DNA of 64,000 bases, taken from contig NZ_WPCW01000001.1 of NCBI RefSeq assembly GCF_011421425.1, positions 124,001 to 188,000 on the forward strand. Direction: 5' to 3'. The DNA is from Streptococcus catagoni (lineage in GTDB: Bacteria > Bacillota > Bacilli > Lactobacillales > Streptococcaceae). Both the position numbers and the translations under genes were made by a program. Shown here piece after piece: positions 9,806-18,232 of the stretch. The notes under the pieces are model-generated. The model had not been told where the DNA came from. It saw only the letters and a program-made list of their open reading frames with translations, and did not search any database. Positions within the stretch are counted from its first letter, which is position 1; each line of letters opens with the position of its first letter.

Positions 9806-9863
9806 AAACAATATAAATGTGAGTTTTTTCACGATTTAAAAATAGATGAATCGAGGTCACACG

Positions 9864-10925
9864 ATGACAACAACCCCTAAAGAGACATTCAGTTCTTTTA
9901 TGAATAAGGTTCTGGCTGGAACAGCCATTGCTATTGTCGTTGCACTTATCCCTAATGCTATCTTGGCAACCTTTTTAAAACCCTTTTTGCCAAATGCAGC
10001 AGCTGCAGAATTTTTACATATTGTACAAGTTTTTCAATTCTTTACTCCAATCATGGCCGGTTTTTTAATTGGGCAACAATTTAAATTTACACCAATGCAG
10101 CAGTTGGCCGTTGGTGGTGCCGCTTATATTGGTTCAGGAGCTTGGATCTTTAATCCAACTATTGTAACTGCAGTAGGTAAAGGTGGTTTCCAACTCAGAG
10201 GTATTGGTGACCTTATCAACATGATGATTACAGCCAGCCTAGCAGTCTTAGCTGTTAAGTATGTGGGAAATAAATTTGGCTCTTTAACCATCATTTTACT
10301 ACCTATCATTATTGGAACAGGTGTGGGTTACATCGGCTGGAAGTTGTTACCTTATGTTTCTTACGTAACTACTTTGATTGGCCAAGGAATCAATTCCTTT
10401 ACAAGCTTGCAGCCTATATTAATGTCTATCTTAATTGCAATGACCTTTGCCTTGTTGATTGTTAGCCCGATTTCAACAGTTGCTATTGGTTTAGCAGTTG
10501 GCTTGAATGGCTTGGCAGCAGGGGCAGCTTCAATGGGTATTGCATCAACTACTGCAGTTCTTGTTTGGGCAACTCTAAAGGTTAATAAGTCTGGTGTTCC
10601 GCTAGCTATTGCATTGGGTGCCATGAAAATGATGATGCCAAACTTTTTGAAACACCCTATTATGGCTATTCCAATGCTTCTTACAGCAGCTATCAGCTCT
10701 TTAACTGTGCCAATCTGTAATTTGGTGGGAACTCCGGCTTCATCAGGTTTTGGCCTTGTTGGTGCTGTTGGTCCAATTGCTTCGCTGGCTGGTGGTAGTT
10801 CAATCCTTATCATTGTGCTTGCTTGGTTGATCATTCCTTTTGGAATTGGCTTTGCGGCACATAAAATCTGTAAGGATATTTTAAAACTCTATAAAGAAGA
10901 CATATTTGTATTTGAAGGACAATAA
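9864..10925 (+). CDS. PTS EIIC-like membrane protein (PfoR/COG3641 type)
   Basis: A 353-residue polytopic membrane protein of the EIIC-like group once called PfoR. It is Gly/Ala-rich with about ten hydrophobic segments and includes QQFKFTPMQQLAVGGAAYI and the C-terminal LVGTPASSGFGLVGAVGPIA. No EIIA or EIIB domain is attached, so phosphotransfer-linked uptake is unproven; the substrate is unknown. ATG 9864 follows GAGGT at 9853; an upstream ATG (9846) lacks a ribosome-binding site. It is followed after 14 bases by a reductase, so the pair probably handles one small acid or sugar. Confidence 0.8.
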   Translation: MTTTPKETFSSFMNKVLAGTAIAIVVALIPNAILATFLKPFLPNAAAAEFLHIVQVFQFFTPIMAGFLIGQQFKFTPMQQLAVGGAAYIGSGAWIFNPTIVTAVGKGGFQLRGIGDLINMMITASLAVLAVKYVGNKFGSLTIILLPIIIGTGVGYIGWKLLPYVSYVTTLIGQGINSFTSLQPILMSILIAMTFALLIVSPISTVAIGLAVGLNGLAAGAASMGIASTTAVLVWATLKVNKSGVPLAIALGAMKMMMPNFLKHPIMAIPMLLTAAISSLTVPICNLVGTPASSGFGLVGAVGPIASLAGGSSILIIVLAWLIIPFGIGFAAHKICKDILKLYKEDIFVFEGQ

Positions 10926-10939
10926 AAAGGAGAATTAAC

Positions 10940-11863
10940 ATGTTAGTTTATATTGCAGGTTCAGGAGCTATGGGTTGCCGTTTTGGTTACCAAATTTCTA
11001 AAACTGATAATGATGTTATCTTGCTAGATAATTGGGATGCGCATATTGACGCTATTAAAAAAGATGGTTTGAAAATTTCTGGAGATGTGGAAGATACTGT
11101 TTTTCTTCCTATCATGAAACCAACTGAAGCAAGTCAAGAAGCTGATTTAATTATCTTATTTACAAAGGCTATGCAATTGCCTCAAATGCTTCAAGATATT
11201 AAATCAATTATTGGTAAGGAAACCAAGGTGCTCTGCTTATTAAATGGTCTTGGCCATGAAGAAGTGATCCGTCAATATATCCCTGAGCATAATATCCTTA
11301 TGGGAGTAACAGTCTGGACAGCTGGTCTAAAAGGTCCTGGTCATGCGCATCTTCAGGGAGTGGGTGCTTTGAACTTACAAAGTATGGATCCCAATAATCA
11401 AGAGGCAGGTCACCAAGTTGCAGAAATGTTAACTGAAGCAAAATTATTTGCCACTTATGATGAAAATGTGGTACCAAATATCTGGAGAAAAGCTTGTGTC
11501 AACGGGACAATGAATTCCCTTTGTGCTCTTTTAGATTGTACAATTGGTGAGCTCTTTGCCAGTCAAGATGGTCTGAATATGGTTAAAGAAATCATTCATG
11601 AATTTGTCACTGTAGGTCAAGCTGAGGGAGTTACTTTGGATGAAGCAGAAATTACCAAGTACGTTATGGATACATCGGTCAAAGCTGCTCATCACTATCC
11701 TTCAATGCATCAGGATTTAGTTCAAAATCAACGTAAGACTGAAATTGACTATTTAAATGGTGCTATTAATAATAAGGGACAAAAACAAGGCGTGGCTACC
11801 CCATATTGCCGTCTGATTACTCAGTTAGTTCATACAAAAGAAGATGTTTTAAAAATTAAATAA
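10940..11863 (+). CDS. ketopantoate reductase-like (ApbA/PanE family) dehydrogenase
   Basis: A 307-residue NADPH-dependent enzyme with a Rossmann motif IAGSGAMGCRFGY (about 5-17), LFTKAMQLPQ, LLNGLGHEE and the C-terminal domain LDEAEI...HYPSMHQDLVQNQRKTEIDYLNG, whose K/E positions match the ApbA family. The formal reaction is reduction of 2-dehydropantoate, but with no other pantothenate genes nearby and an EIIC-like partner upstream, a different 2-oxo acid is equally possible. AAAAGGAG precedes the start and a terminator follows. Confidence 0.82.
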   Translation: MLVYIAGSGAMGCRFGYQISKTDNDVILLDNWDAHIDAIKKDGLKISGDVEDTVFLPIMKPTEASQEADLIILFTKAMQLPQMLQDIKSIIGKETKVLCLLNGLGHEEVIRQYIPEHNILMGVTVWTAGLKGPGHAHLQGVGALNLQSMDPNNQEAGHQVAEMLTEAKLFATYDENVVPNIWRKACVNGTMNSLCALLDCTIGELFASQDGLNMVKEIIHEFVTVGQAEGVTLDEAEITKYVMDTSVKAAHHYPSMHQDLVQNQRKTEIDYLNGAINNKGQKQGVATPYCRLITQLVHTKEDVLKIK

Positions 11864-11868
11864 TAAGA

Positions 11869-11903
11869 AAAACTAGGAAGTTCAAAAATTTCCTAGTTTT
11901 TTT
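11869..11903 (+). terminator. intrinsic terminator
   Basis: AAAACTAGGAA (11869-11879) pairs with TTTCCTAGTTTT beginning at 11889 and runs into a T tract; it separates the reductase gene from fruR. Confidence 0.85.
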
Positions 11904-11937
11904 AAAAAAAGGAATGACAGAAAATGAAGGATAATGC

Positions 11938-11965
11938 TTGACTTTGAAAAAAAGGATAGTATAAT
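11938..11965 (+). promoter_or_regulatory. fruRKA promoter
   Basis: TTGACT at 11938-11943, a 16-base spacer and TATAAT at 11960-11965 lie just upstream of the fruR Shine-Dalgarno sequence. The 5' leader would be only about 15-20 bases before AAAGGAGG. Confidence 0.85.
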
Positions 11966-12000
11966 TTATCTGTAACCGATTTCAGAAAGGAGGGATTAGC

Positions 12001-12744
12001 ATTCTAAAATCCAAAAGAAAACAGGTCATTATGTCCAAAATCAGCAAGGATAATTTTGTTGCTTTAGATGATTTAATGTCTCTTCTAGATTCTTCTGAGT
12101 CCACCATACGTAGAGATTTAGACGAATTGGAAGCTGAAAATAAACTTCATCGTGTTCATGGCGGAGCTGAATTATTGCCTTCACTTCAAGAAGAATTATC
12201 CAATCAAGAAAAATCTATCAAAAACAGTCAAGTTAAGTCTGTCATTGCAAAAAAAGCAGCTAAGTACATTCTTGATAATGATGTTATTTTCCTTGATGCT
12301 GGGACAACCACTGAATTTTTGATTGAAGAGATTGATCAAAAAAATGTAACTGTAGTAACCAATTCTATCCACCATGCTGCAAAGCTGGTTGAAAAGGCTA
12401 TAAAAACAATCATTATAGGTGGCTTTGTTAAACAAACTACGGACGCCAGTATTGGCAATGTGGCTGTTGAGCAAATCTCAATGATGAATTTTGATAAGGC
12501 TTTTTTAGGGATGAATGGTATTGATAAGAGTTATCTGACCACCCCTGACATGGAAGAGGCAGTTATAAAAAGAGCAGTCATTGAAAATGCAAAGACAACC
12601 TACGTTTTAGCTGATGCTTCAAAGATTGGACACATTTCATTTATAAAAGTAGCTCCTATTGATGATATTAGAATTGTTACTGAAAAAATGAACTCCCTTC
12701 TAATAGAAAAAATCAAAGAGAAAGCACAGGTGATTGAAGTATGA
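12001..12744 (+). CDS. fruR: fructose operon repressor, DeoR family, probable ATT start
   Basis: A DeoR-type regulator: an N-terminal winged helix with SSESTIRRDLDELEAENKLH and RVHGGAE, then a sugar-phosphate sensor domain (DAGTTTEFLIEEI, VTNSIHHA, GGFVKQTTDASIG). It likely represses fruRKA and responds to fructose-1-phosphate. The first in-frame ATG (12031) lacks a good ribosome-binding site and would remove the first helix. Ten codons earlier ATT-CTA-AAA-TCC reads I/M-LKSKRKQVI, which fits the usual MLKSERKQ beginning of the family, and AAAGGAGG at 11986-11993 is 7 bases before that ATT. The start is therefore set at ATT 12001 (247 residues). Confidence 0.85.
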   Translation: MLKSKRKQVIMSKISKDNFVALDDLMSLLDSSESTIRRDLDELEAENKLHRVHGGAELLPSLQEELSNQEKSIKNSQVKSVIAKKAAKYILDNDVIFLDAGTTTEFLIEEIDQKNVTVVTNSIHHAAKLVEKAIKTIIIGGFVKQTTDASIGNVAVEQISMMNFDKAFLGMNGIDKSYLTTPDMEEAVIKRAVIENAKTTYVLADASKIGHISFIKVAPIDDIRIVTEKMNSLLIEKIKEKAQVIEV

Positions 12745-13652
12745 TTTATACCGTGACTCTTAACCCCTCCATTGACTATATCGTTCGTTTGGATCAATTA
12801 GTGACTGGATCAGTCAATCGAATGTCAAGTGATGATAAGTATGCAGGTGGTAAAGGGATAAATGTTAGTCGTATCTTGCAAAGATTGTCCATAGCTAACG
12901 TAGCAACAGGTTTTTTGGGTGGCTTTACTGGAAAATTTATTGAAGATAGTTTGCAGTCAGAAAAGATAGAGACGCGCTTTGTATGGCTTGACCAAGATAG
13001 TCGCATTAATGTCAAAATTAAGTCAGAAGAAGAAACTGAGATTAATGGCCAAGGCCCTCACTTAAGTGACAATGATTTACAGAAGCTAGATAAGATTTTA
13101 TCAGAGCTAGGAAAAGACGACACCGTTGTTTTTGCAGGTTCAGCCCCATCTAACGTAGGAAATGCCATATACAAGCACTTGATTCCCTTAGTGAGAGAAA
13201 AAGGAGCACAGGTTGTTTGTGATTTTGAGGGGCAAACCTTGCTAGACTCTCTAGAATATCAACCCCTACTTGTGAAACCAAATAATCATGAACTAGAAGC
13301 TATTTTTAAGGTCAGTCTAAAGGGCTTGGATGATGTTGAAAAATATGCCCGTAAGATTTTGCAAATGGGTGCCCAGAACGTTATTGTTTCAATGGCTGGC
13401 GATGGAGCCTTATTGGTGACTAAGGAAGCAAGTTACTTTGCTAAACCTCTTAAGGGTCGGGTTAAGAATTCTGTCGGAGCTGGTGATTCAATGGTAGCTG
13501 GTTTCACTGGTAGCTTTGTTGACAAAAAGGATCCCCTTGAAGCCTTGAAATGGGGAGTTGCATGTGGCACATCAACAGCTTTTTCGGATGATTTAGCCAC
13601 TATGGATTTTATCAAAGAAACATATCAAAAAGTTGAGGTAGAAAAAAGATGA
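12741..13652 (+). CDS. fruK: 1-phosphofructokinase
   Basis: A 303-residue PfkB-family kinase converting fructose-1-phosphate to fructose-1,6-bisphosphate. GGKGINVSRIL (about 33-43) is the substrate motif and GAGDSMVAGF (about 246-255) holds the catalytic Asp and anion hole. It overlaps both fruR (ATGA) and fruA, showing tight translational coupling in the operon. Confidence 0.96.
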   Translation: MIYTVTLNPSIDYIVRLDQLVTGSVNRMSSDDKYAGGKGINVSRILQRLSIANVATGFLGGFTGKFIEDSLQSEKIETRFVWLDQDSRINVKIKSEEETEINGQGPHLSDNDLQKLDKILSELGKDDTVVFAGSAPSNVGNAIYKHLIPLVREKGAQVVCDFEGQTLLDSLEYQPLLVKPNNHELEAIFKVSLKGLDDVEKYARKILQMGAQNVIVSMAGDGALLVTKEASYFAKPLKGRVKNSVGAGDSMVAGFTGSFVDKKDPLEALKWGVACGTSTAFSDDLATMDFIKETYQKVEVEKR

Positions 13653-15610
13653 ACATTCAAGATTTATTGAAAAAAGAACTTATGATTCTTGATTTGCAGG
13701 CAAATAGTAAAGAGTCTGCTATAGATGAGATGATTTCTCGTTTAGTAGCCAAAAATTATGTTACCGATTTTGATGTCTTTAAAGCAGGTATTCTGGCACG
13801 TGAGGCACAAACATCTACTGGACTTGGTGATGGAATTGCTATGCCACATAGTAAAAATGAAGCAGTTCGTGAAGCTAGTGTCTTGTTTGCTAAATCTTCT
13901 AGTGGAGTTGATTATCAAGCACTTGACGGTCAGCCAACAGATCTATTCTTCATGATTGCAGCACCAAAGGGTGCAAATGATACTCACTTGGCTGCCTTGG
14001 CTCAATTGTCCCGGTATTTGATGAAAGATGGCTTTGCTGATCAATTAAGAAGTGCCCAAACAGCAGAAGATGTTATTGAGATCTTCAATGATTCTCAAGT
14101 AGCAGATCAAGCAGTTGAACAAGAAAAGCCAGCCCAGACAGCAGCTGAGAGAGATTTTATTGTTGCAGTTACAGCTTGTCCAACTGGAATTGCCCACACT
14201 TATATGGCCGAAGAAGCTCTCAAAAAACAAGCGGAAAAAATGGGTGTTACTATTAAAGTAGAAACCAATGGGGCTTCAGGAGTTGGTAATCCTTTAAGTG
14301 CTGAAGATATTCGTAAGGCAAAGGGTGTCATCATTGCTGCTGATAAGGCAGTTGAAATGGATCGTTTTAATGGCAAACCCCTAGTGTCAAGACCAGTAGC
14401 TGATGGTATTAAAAAAAGCGAGGAGTTGATTTCTATTATTTTGCGTGATCAGGCTAAGGTTTATGTATCTCGTGACCTCTCTTCTGCAAAGAAAGAATCA
14501 TCTGATAAAACTGGACTTGGAAGTGCCTTTTATAAACACCTAATGAGTGGTGTTTCACAAATGTTACCATTCGTTATTGGTGGTGGTATCATGATTGCAC
14601 TTGCCTTCTTGTTAGATAATATGCTAGGTGTACCTAAGGATCAACTAGGAAATTTAGGTTCTTACAATGAAGTAGCAGCTATCTTTAAAAACATTGGTGG
14701 CGCAGCATTCTCATTCATGTTACCAGTCTTAGCTGGTTATATTGCTTACTCTATGGCTGAAAAACCAGGAATGGTTGCTGGTTTTGTTGCTGGAGCAATT
14801 GCTTCAAGTGGACTTGCTTTTGGAAAAGTTCCATTTGCTTCTGGCGGAGAAACTACTTTGACTCTAGCTGGAGTATCTTCGGGATTCTTAGGAGCTTTAG
14901 TAGGTGGTTTCTTAGCAGGTGGTGTTATCCTTGCTTTACGTAAATTACTTTCAAGCCTACCACGCTCATTAGAGGGGATCAAATCGATTCTCTTGTACCC
15001 ACTTCTAGGAGTTTTAATAACAGGCTTCTTAATGTTATTTGTTAACATTCCAATGGCAGCAATCAACACAGCTTTGAACCATTTCTTAGAAGGTCTTTCA
15101 GGAAGTTCTGCTGTCCTAATGGGCTTACTTGTAGGTGGTATGATGGCAGTTGATATGGGTGGACCTGTTAACAAGGCAGCCTACGTCTTTGGAACAGGGA
15201 CATTAGCAGCTACTGTTGCTGATGGTGGTTCAGTGGTAATGGCAGCTGTTATGGCCGGTGGAATGGTTCCACCTTTGGCAGTATTCGTTGCAACCCTACT
15301 CTTTAAAGATAAATTTACTAATGAAGAACGTGAATCAGGTTTAACTAACATCGTTATGGGACTATCCTTCATTACAGAAGGAGCTATTCCTTTTGGAGCT
15401 GCTGACCCAGCGCGTGCTATTCCAAGTTTTATTGCAGGCTCTGCTTTAACTGGTGCCTTAGTAGGACTAGCAGGCATCAAATTGCTAGCACCTCATGGGG
15501 GAATCTTTGTTATTGCTTTAACTAGCAATCCTTTCTTATACCTCTTATTTGTTGCAATAGGAGCTGTTGTGTCAGGTATCCTTTTTGGAGCCTTACGTAA
15601 AAAAGCCTAA
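13649..15610 (+). CDS. fruA: fructose-specific PTS enzyme IIABC
   Basis: A 653-residue fused permease. EIIA occupies about 1-145 with the phospho-accepting His in GIAMPHSKNE (about residue 66); EIIB about 165-265 with the active Cys in ACPTGIAHTYMAEEAL (about 177); EIIC fills the rest with Gly-rich membrane helices. It imports fructose as fructose-1-phosphate, the substrate of FruK and the effector expected for FruR. Confidence 0.97.
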   Translation: MNIQDLLKKELMILDLQANSKESAIDEMISRLVAKNYVTDFDVFKAGILAREAQTSTGLGDGIAMPHSKNEAVREASVLFAKSSSGVDYQALDGQPTDLFFMIAAPKGANDTHLAALAQLSRYLMKDGFADQLRSAQTAEDVIEIFNDSQVADQAVEQEKPAQTAAERDFIVAVTACPTGIAHTYMAEEALKKQAEKMGVTIKVETNGASGVGNPLSAEDIRKAKGVIIAADKAVEMDRFNGKPLVSRPVADGIKKSEELISIILRDQAKVYVSRDLSSAKKESSDKTGLGSAFYKHLMSGVSQMLPFVIGGGIMIALAFLLDNMLGVPKDQLGNLGSYNEVAAIFKNIGGAAFSFMLPVLAGYIAYSMAEKPGMVAGFVAGAIASSGLAFGKVPFASGGETTLTLAGVSSGFLGALVGGFLAGGVILALRKLLSSLPRSLEGIKSILLYPLLGVLITGFLMLFVNIPMAAINTALNHFLEGLSGSSAVLMGLLVGGMMAVDMGGPVNKAAYVFGTGTLAATVADGGSVVMAAVMAGGMVPPLAVFVATLLFKDKFTNEERESGLTNIVMGLSFITEGAIPFGAADPARAIPSFIAGSALTGALVGLAGIKLLAPHGGIFVIALTSNPFLYLLFVAIGAVVSGILFGALRKKA

Positions 15611-15628
15611 AAATGAGGTCAAGGTATT

Positions 15629-15660
15629 AACTAGAGTCTGTTACGATTCTAGTTTTTTGT
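15629..15660 (+). terminator. intrinsic terminator after fruA
   Basis: AACTAGA (15629-15635) pairs with TCTAGTT (15648-15654), followed by T residues, at the end of the fructose operon. A TATACT follows at 15661 and could be the -10 of the next gene. Confidence 0.75.
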
Positions 15661-15698
15661 TATACTAAATGTAAACAATAAATAGCGAAAGAATCCCT

Positions 15699-16310
15699 AT
15701 GAAAAGAAATAAAACAGTCAAAAGAAAGTCTCAGAAGCAAAGAATAAAGCTTTTTAAGCTGACAGTTCTTGGCTTAGTATTGATTAATCTTTTTCTTAGT
15801 ATTTTAAGTCTAAACTATGACAAGGATAGTTTGAAAGAGCTTGCTGCCAGTGAAACAACTCATTTTATAGCCAAGGTGGCCAAGTCTGCCCATGTCATAG
15901 CAAGAGAAAAAGATCTCTATCCCTCTGTGATGTTAGCTCAAGCCATTTTAGAATCTAACAATGGGAAGTCCACTCTCAGTCAAGAGCCCTATTATAACTT
16001 TTTTGGTATCAAAGGAGACTACCAAGGAAAATCCGTTATCTTTCCCACTCTAGAGGATGATGGCCAGGGTAATTTGCATAAAATTGATGCTAAATTCAGA
16101 TCTTATGGGAAAGCAGAAGCTTCCTTTAGAGATTATGCCAGGGTCCTAGAAGATCCTCTATATATCAAGACCCATGTCTCTAAAAGCAAATCTTACCAAG
16201 AGTCAACAGAAACACTGCGTGGCACCTATGCAACAGATAGTTCTTATAACCAGAAACTTAATGAGCTTATAGAAAGTTTTAAGCTCTATAACTTTGATTA
16301 TCGGGTCTAA
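15699..16310 (+). CDS. GH73 endo-beta-N-acetylglucosaminidase, membrane-anchored
   Basis: A 203-residue peptidoglycan hydrolase with a basic N-terminus (KRNKTVKRKSQKQRIK), one hydrophobic anchor (about 22-42) and a GH73/glucosaminidase domain. MLAQAILESNNGKSTLSQ contains the catalytic Glu, followed by YYNFFGIKGDY and the RSYGKAEASFRDYARVL segment. It lacks extra cell-wall-binding domains. A close paralogue lies immediately downstream, suggesting tandem duplication; both should trim glycan strands during growth or separation. Confidence 0.88.
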   Translation: MKRNKTVKRKSQKQRIKLFKLTVLGLVLINLFLSILSLNYDKDSLKELAASETTHFIAKVAKSAHVIAREKDLYPSVMLAQAILESNNGKSTLSQEPYYNFFGIKGDYQGKSVIFPTLEDDGQGNLHKIDAKFRSYGKAEASFRDYARVLEDPLYIKTHVSKSKSYQESTETLRGTYATDSSYNQKLNELIESFKLYNFDYRV

Positions 16311-16394
16311 TCTGCAAGCTAATATTTCAATTAGACTACAAAGTAATACAAGCTAGTTAAAAAAGTAAGTTTGTAGTGAAATACTAAATTCTTG

Positions 16395-16403
16395 TGTTAT
16401 AAT
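16395..16403 (+). promoter_or_regulatory. extended -10 promoter for second glucosaminidase
   Basis: TGTTATAAT at 16395-16403 is a perfect extended -10 (TGnTATAAT). No strong -35 hexamer is seen. It lies 40 bases before the ATG, inside the 132-base gap between the paralogues. Confidence 0.6.
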
Positions 16404-16442
16404 ATTATTCAACATTAAAAGTGAAAGTAAAGGAATAATCTT

Positions 16443-17189
16443 ATGACAATCCAGAAAGGCAAAAAAGGAATCATCGTACTTGCAGCTATCCTTGCTCTAG
16501 TAGCTACTTATTTTGTGACAACGCAAATAAATAAAGAGTCACGAGTATCTGCTGAGACTGTATCAAGTGCACCAACACAAGCATTTATTAATGAAATCGC
16601 CGGAACAGCAAGTCAAATTGCTCAAGAAAGAGATTTGTATGCTTCTGTAATGATTGCACAAGCTATTTTGGAATCAGCTAGTGGTCAGTCTGGCCTTAGC
16701 CAAGCTCCATATTATAATTTCTTTGGAATTAAAGGTGCTTATAATGGTTCTTCTGTGACCATGAAAACTTGGGAAGACGACGGTAAGGGTAACCCCTATG
16801 AAATTGATCAACCTTTTAGATCTTATCCAGGTATTGCTGAGTCGCTCTCTGATTATGCTAATTTACTTAGCACAAATACTTACGCAGGTGTAAGACGCTC
16901 AAATACTTTGTCTTATCAGGATGCCACAGCAGCCCTAACAGGCCTATATGCTACTGATACCTCTTATAATGTAAAACTTAATCATATTATTCAGACTTAT
17001 GGCTTAACAGCCTATGATGTTGCAAGTCCAAGCAATCAAGCAGCTGGCACAAGTGCTCAAGCAGGTAATGGAAATGGCCTAGCGGCACAAAACACAAATA
17101 GTGTTTGGAACAAATATCGTCGTTCTTATACAGATACTGAGACTTTAGCTCTAGACGATGCTTGGTCTTTAAGAATAAATGGCTATTAA
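16443..17189 (+). CDS. GH73 endo-beta-N-acetylglucosaminidase, secreted
   Basis: A 248-residue paralogue of the preceding enzyme. The signal sequence (about 1-38) contains KGIIVLAAILALVATYFV. The GH73 domain shows MIAQAILESASGQSGLSQ with the catalytic Glu, YYNFFGIKGAY and RSYPGIAESLSDYANLL. A Ser/Gln/Asn/Ala-rich tail (about 198-248) ends without a sorting motif or wall-binding repeat, so release or weak wall association is likely. It has its own extended -10 promoter and terminator. Confidence 0.88.
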   Translation: MTIQKGKKGIIVLAAILALVATYFVTTQINKESRVSAETVSSAPTQAFINEIAGTASQIAQERDLYASVMIAQAILESASGQSGLSQAPYYNFFGIKGAYNGSSVTMKTWEDDGKGNPYEIDQPFRSYPGIAESLSDYANLLSTNTYAGVRRSNTLSYQDATAALTGLYATDTSYNVKLNHIIQTYGLTAYDVASPSNQAAGTSAQAGNGNGLAAQNTNSVWNKYRRSYTDTETLALDDAWSLRINGY

Positions 17190-17220
17190 GTTATCAGTTG
17201 ACTAAAATTTAAAAACCCCA

Positions 17221-17246
17221 ATCATCCTGAAAAGGATGATTTTTTG
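17221..17246 (+). terminator. intrinsic terminator with GAAA loop
   Basis: ATCATCCT (17221-17228), GAAA tetraloop, AGGATGAT (17233-17240), then a T run. It ends the glucosaminidase transcript and runs straight into the -10 of the next gene. Confidence 0.9.
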
Positions 17247-17253
17247 TTATAAT
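17245..17253 (+). promoter_or_regulatory. extended -10 that may yield a leaderless transcript
   Basis: TGTTATAAT at 17245-17253 overlaps the terminator T tract, with no good -35. The ATG at 17260 is only 6 bases beyond the -10, where transcription would normally begin, so the mRNA could start at or next to the start codon. Confidence 0.55.
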
Positions 17254-17259
17254 AACCTT

Positions 17260-17781
17260 ATGAAAACGATAAAAGAAGTTTATTCCAATCATTCAGAAAT
17301 GCCCTTTGTTTCCGACAAGTACAAAGAGGAACTTATACAAAAACCGATCCCAAAAAGAAATATGATAAGAACTGCAGAAGGCCTTTTGCCAGGACACATT
17401 ATCATGCTGTGGCGGATTAATTTTGGTAGCTACACAACAGAAAATCCCCATCACAAATATTTCTATACTACTTATGGAATTGATGCTGAAAAAGAATTGG
17501 ACTGGTTAATCCATCATTCTTTTGTAACAATTGATTCTGCTTTTGACTCCCTTAGGCATTTATCAGCTTTAAAACTAAAAGAGTTTTTAAGTCAAAAAGG
17601 TATCAAAGGCCTGTCCAAAATGAAAAGAAAAGATTTGGATCAGGCTATGGCTCAATGCTATAGTGAAGAAGAACTAGGAAAACTTTTTAGCTTAAGGTCT
17701 TATGCCTTAAGTACAAAAGGAAAAAAAGTTTTAGAAAAGCATGCAGAAATCGTTGAAAAGCATCCTCAAAAGAAATTCTAA
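17260..17781 (+). CDS. conserved hypothetical protein with SAP-like segment
   Basis: A 173-residue soluble protein starting MKTIKEVYSNHSEMPFVS. The region about 98-135 (LRHLSALKLKEFLSQKG, then GLSKMKRKDLDQAM) has the helix-turn-helix spacing of a SAP domain, a fold that often contacts nucleic acid. The rest resembles nothing I can name. ATG 17260 is chosen over 17236 because the only promoter-like -10 (17248-17253) lies between them and the terminator hairpin would otherwise be coding. The function is unknown. Confidence 0.75.
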   Translation: MKTIKEVYSNHSEMPFVSDKYKEELIQKPIPKRNMIRTAEGLLPGHIIMLWRINFGSYTTENPHHKYFYTTYGIDAEKELDWLIHHSFVTIDSAFDSLRHLSALKLKEFLSQKGIKGLSKMKRKDLDQAMAQCYSEEELGKLFSLRSYALSTKGKKVLEKHAEIVEKHPQKKF

Positions 17782-17851
17782 TTGAAAGCTCACTTTTCCA
17801 ATGGCCAAAACTATGCTATAATGGTTCATATCGTGCTCAAGGAGAAGAAAA

Positions 17852-18232
17852 ATGAAATTAGTTCGTGAAAAAGAATTTGTAAACCAATACCATTATGACG
17901 CTAGAAATCTTGAATGGGAAAAAGAAAATGGCTCACCTGAGACTAATTTTGAAGTAACCTTTCAATTAATCAATAAGGATACGGCAAAAACCGAAACCGT
18001 CATTGTCGCTGTTTTACAATTTATGATCGTTAAAGAAGAGTTTGTGATCAGTGGTGTTGTTTCACAAATGGTTTCTATTGTTGGTCGCTTGATTGACAAA
18101 CCAAGTGAGTTTACACAAAGTGAAGTGGAAAACTTGGCCGAACCTTTGTTAGACATGGTTCAAAGATTGACGTATGAAGTGACCGAGATCGCACTTGATC
18201 GTCCTGGTATCAATTTGGAGTTTAAAAATTAA
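17852..18232 (+). CDS. DUF1149 family protein
   Basis: A 126-residue protein with the recognisable DUF1149 opening MKLVREKEFVNQYHYDARNL and a SecB-like alternation of strands ending in a long helix. Members are common in streptococci and lactococci and have no settled function. AAGGAGAAG precedes the ATG. Its stop overlaps the start of the DegV gene, so the two are coupled. Confidence 0.85.
   Translation: MKLVREKEFVNQYHYDARNLEWEKENGSPETNFEVTFQLINKDTAKTETVIVAVLQFMIVKEEFVISGVVSQMVSIVGRLIDKPSEFTQSEVENLAEPLLDMVQRLTYEVTEIALDRPGINLEFKN

Noticed and set aside
10361-10834. 157-codon minus-strand frame opposite the EIIC-like gene
   Set aside because: Low-complexity Ile/Ala/Pro text mirroring the plus-strand gene; no start signal.
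14746-15480. Long minus-strand open frames opposite fruA (142 and 99 codons)
   Set aside because: They are shadows of the Ala/Gly-rich EIIC coding strand, with proline/lysine-rich nonsense composition and no ribosome-binding site.
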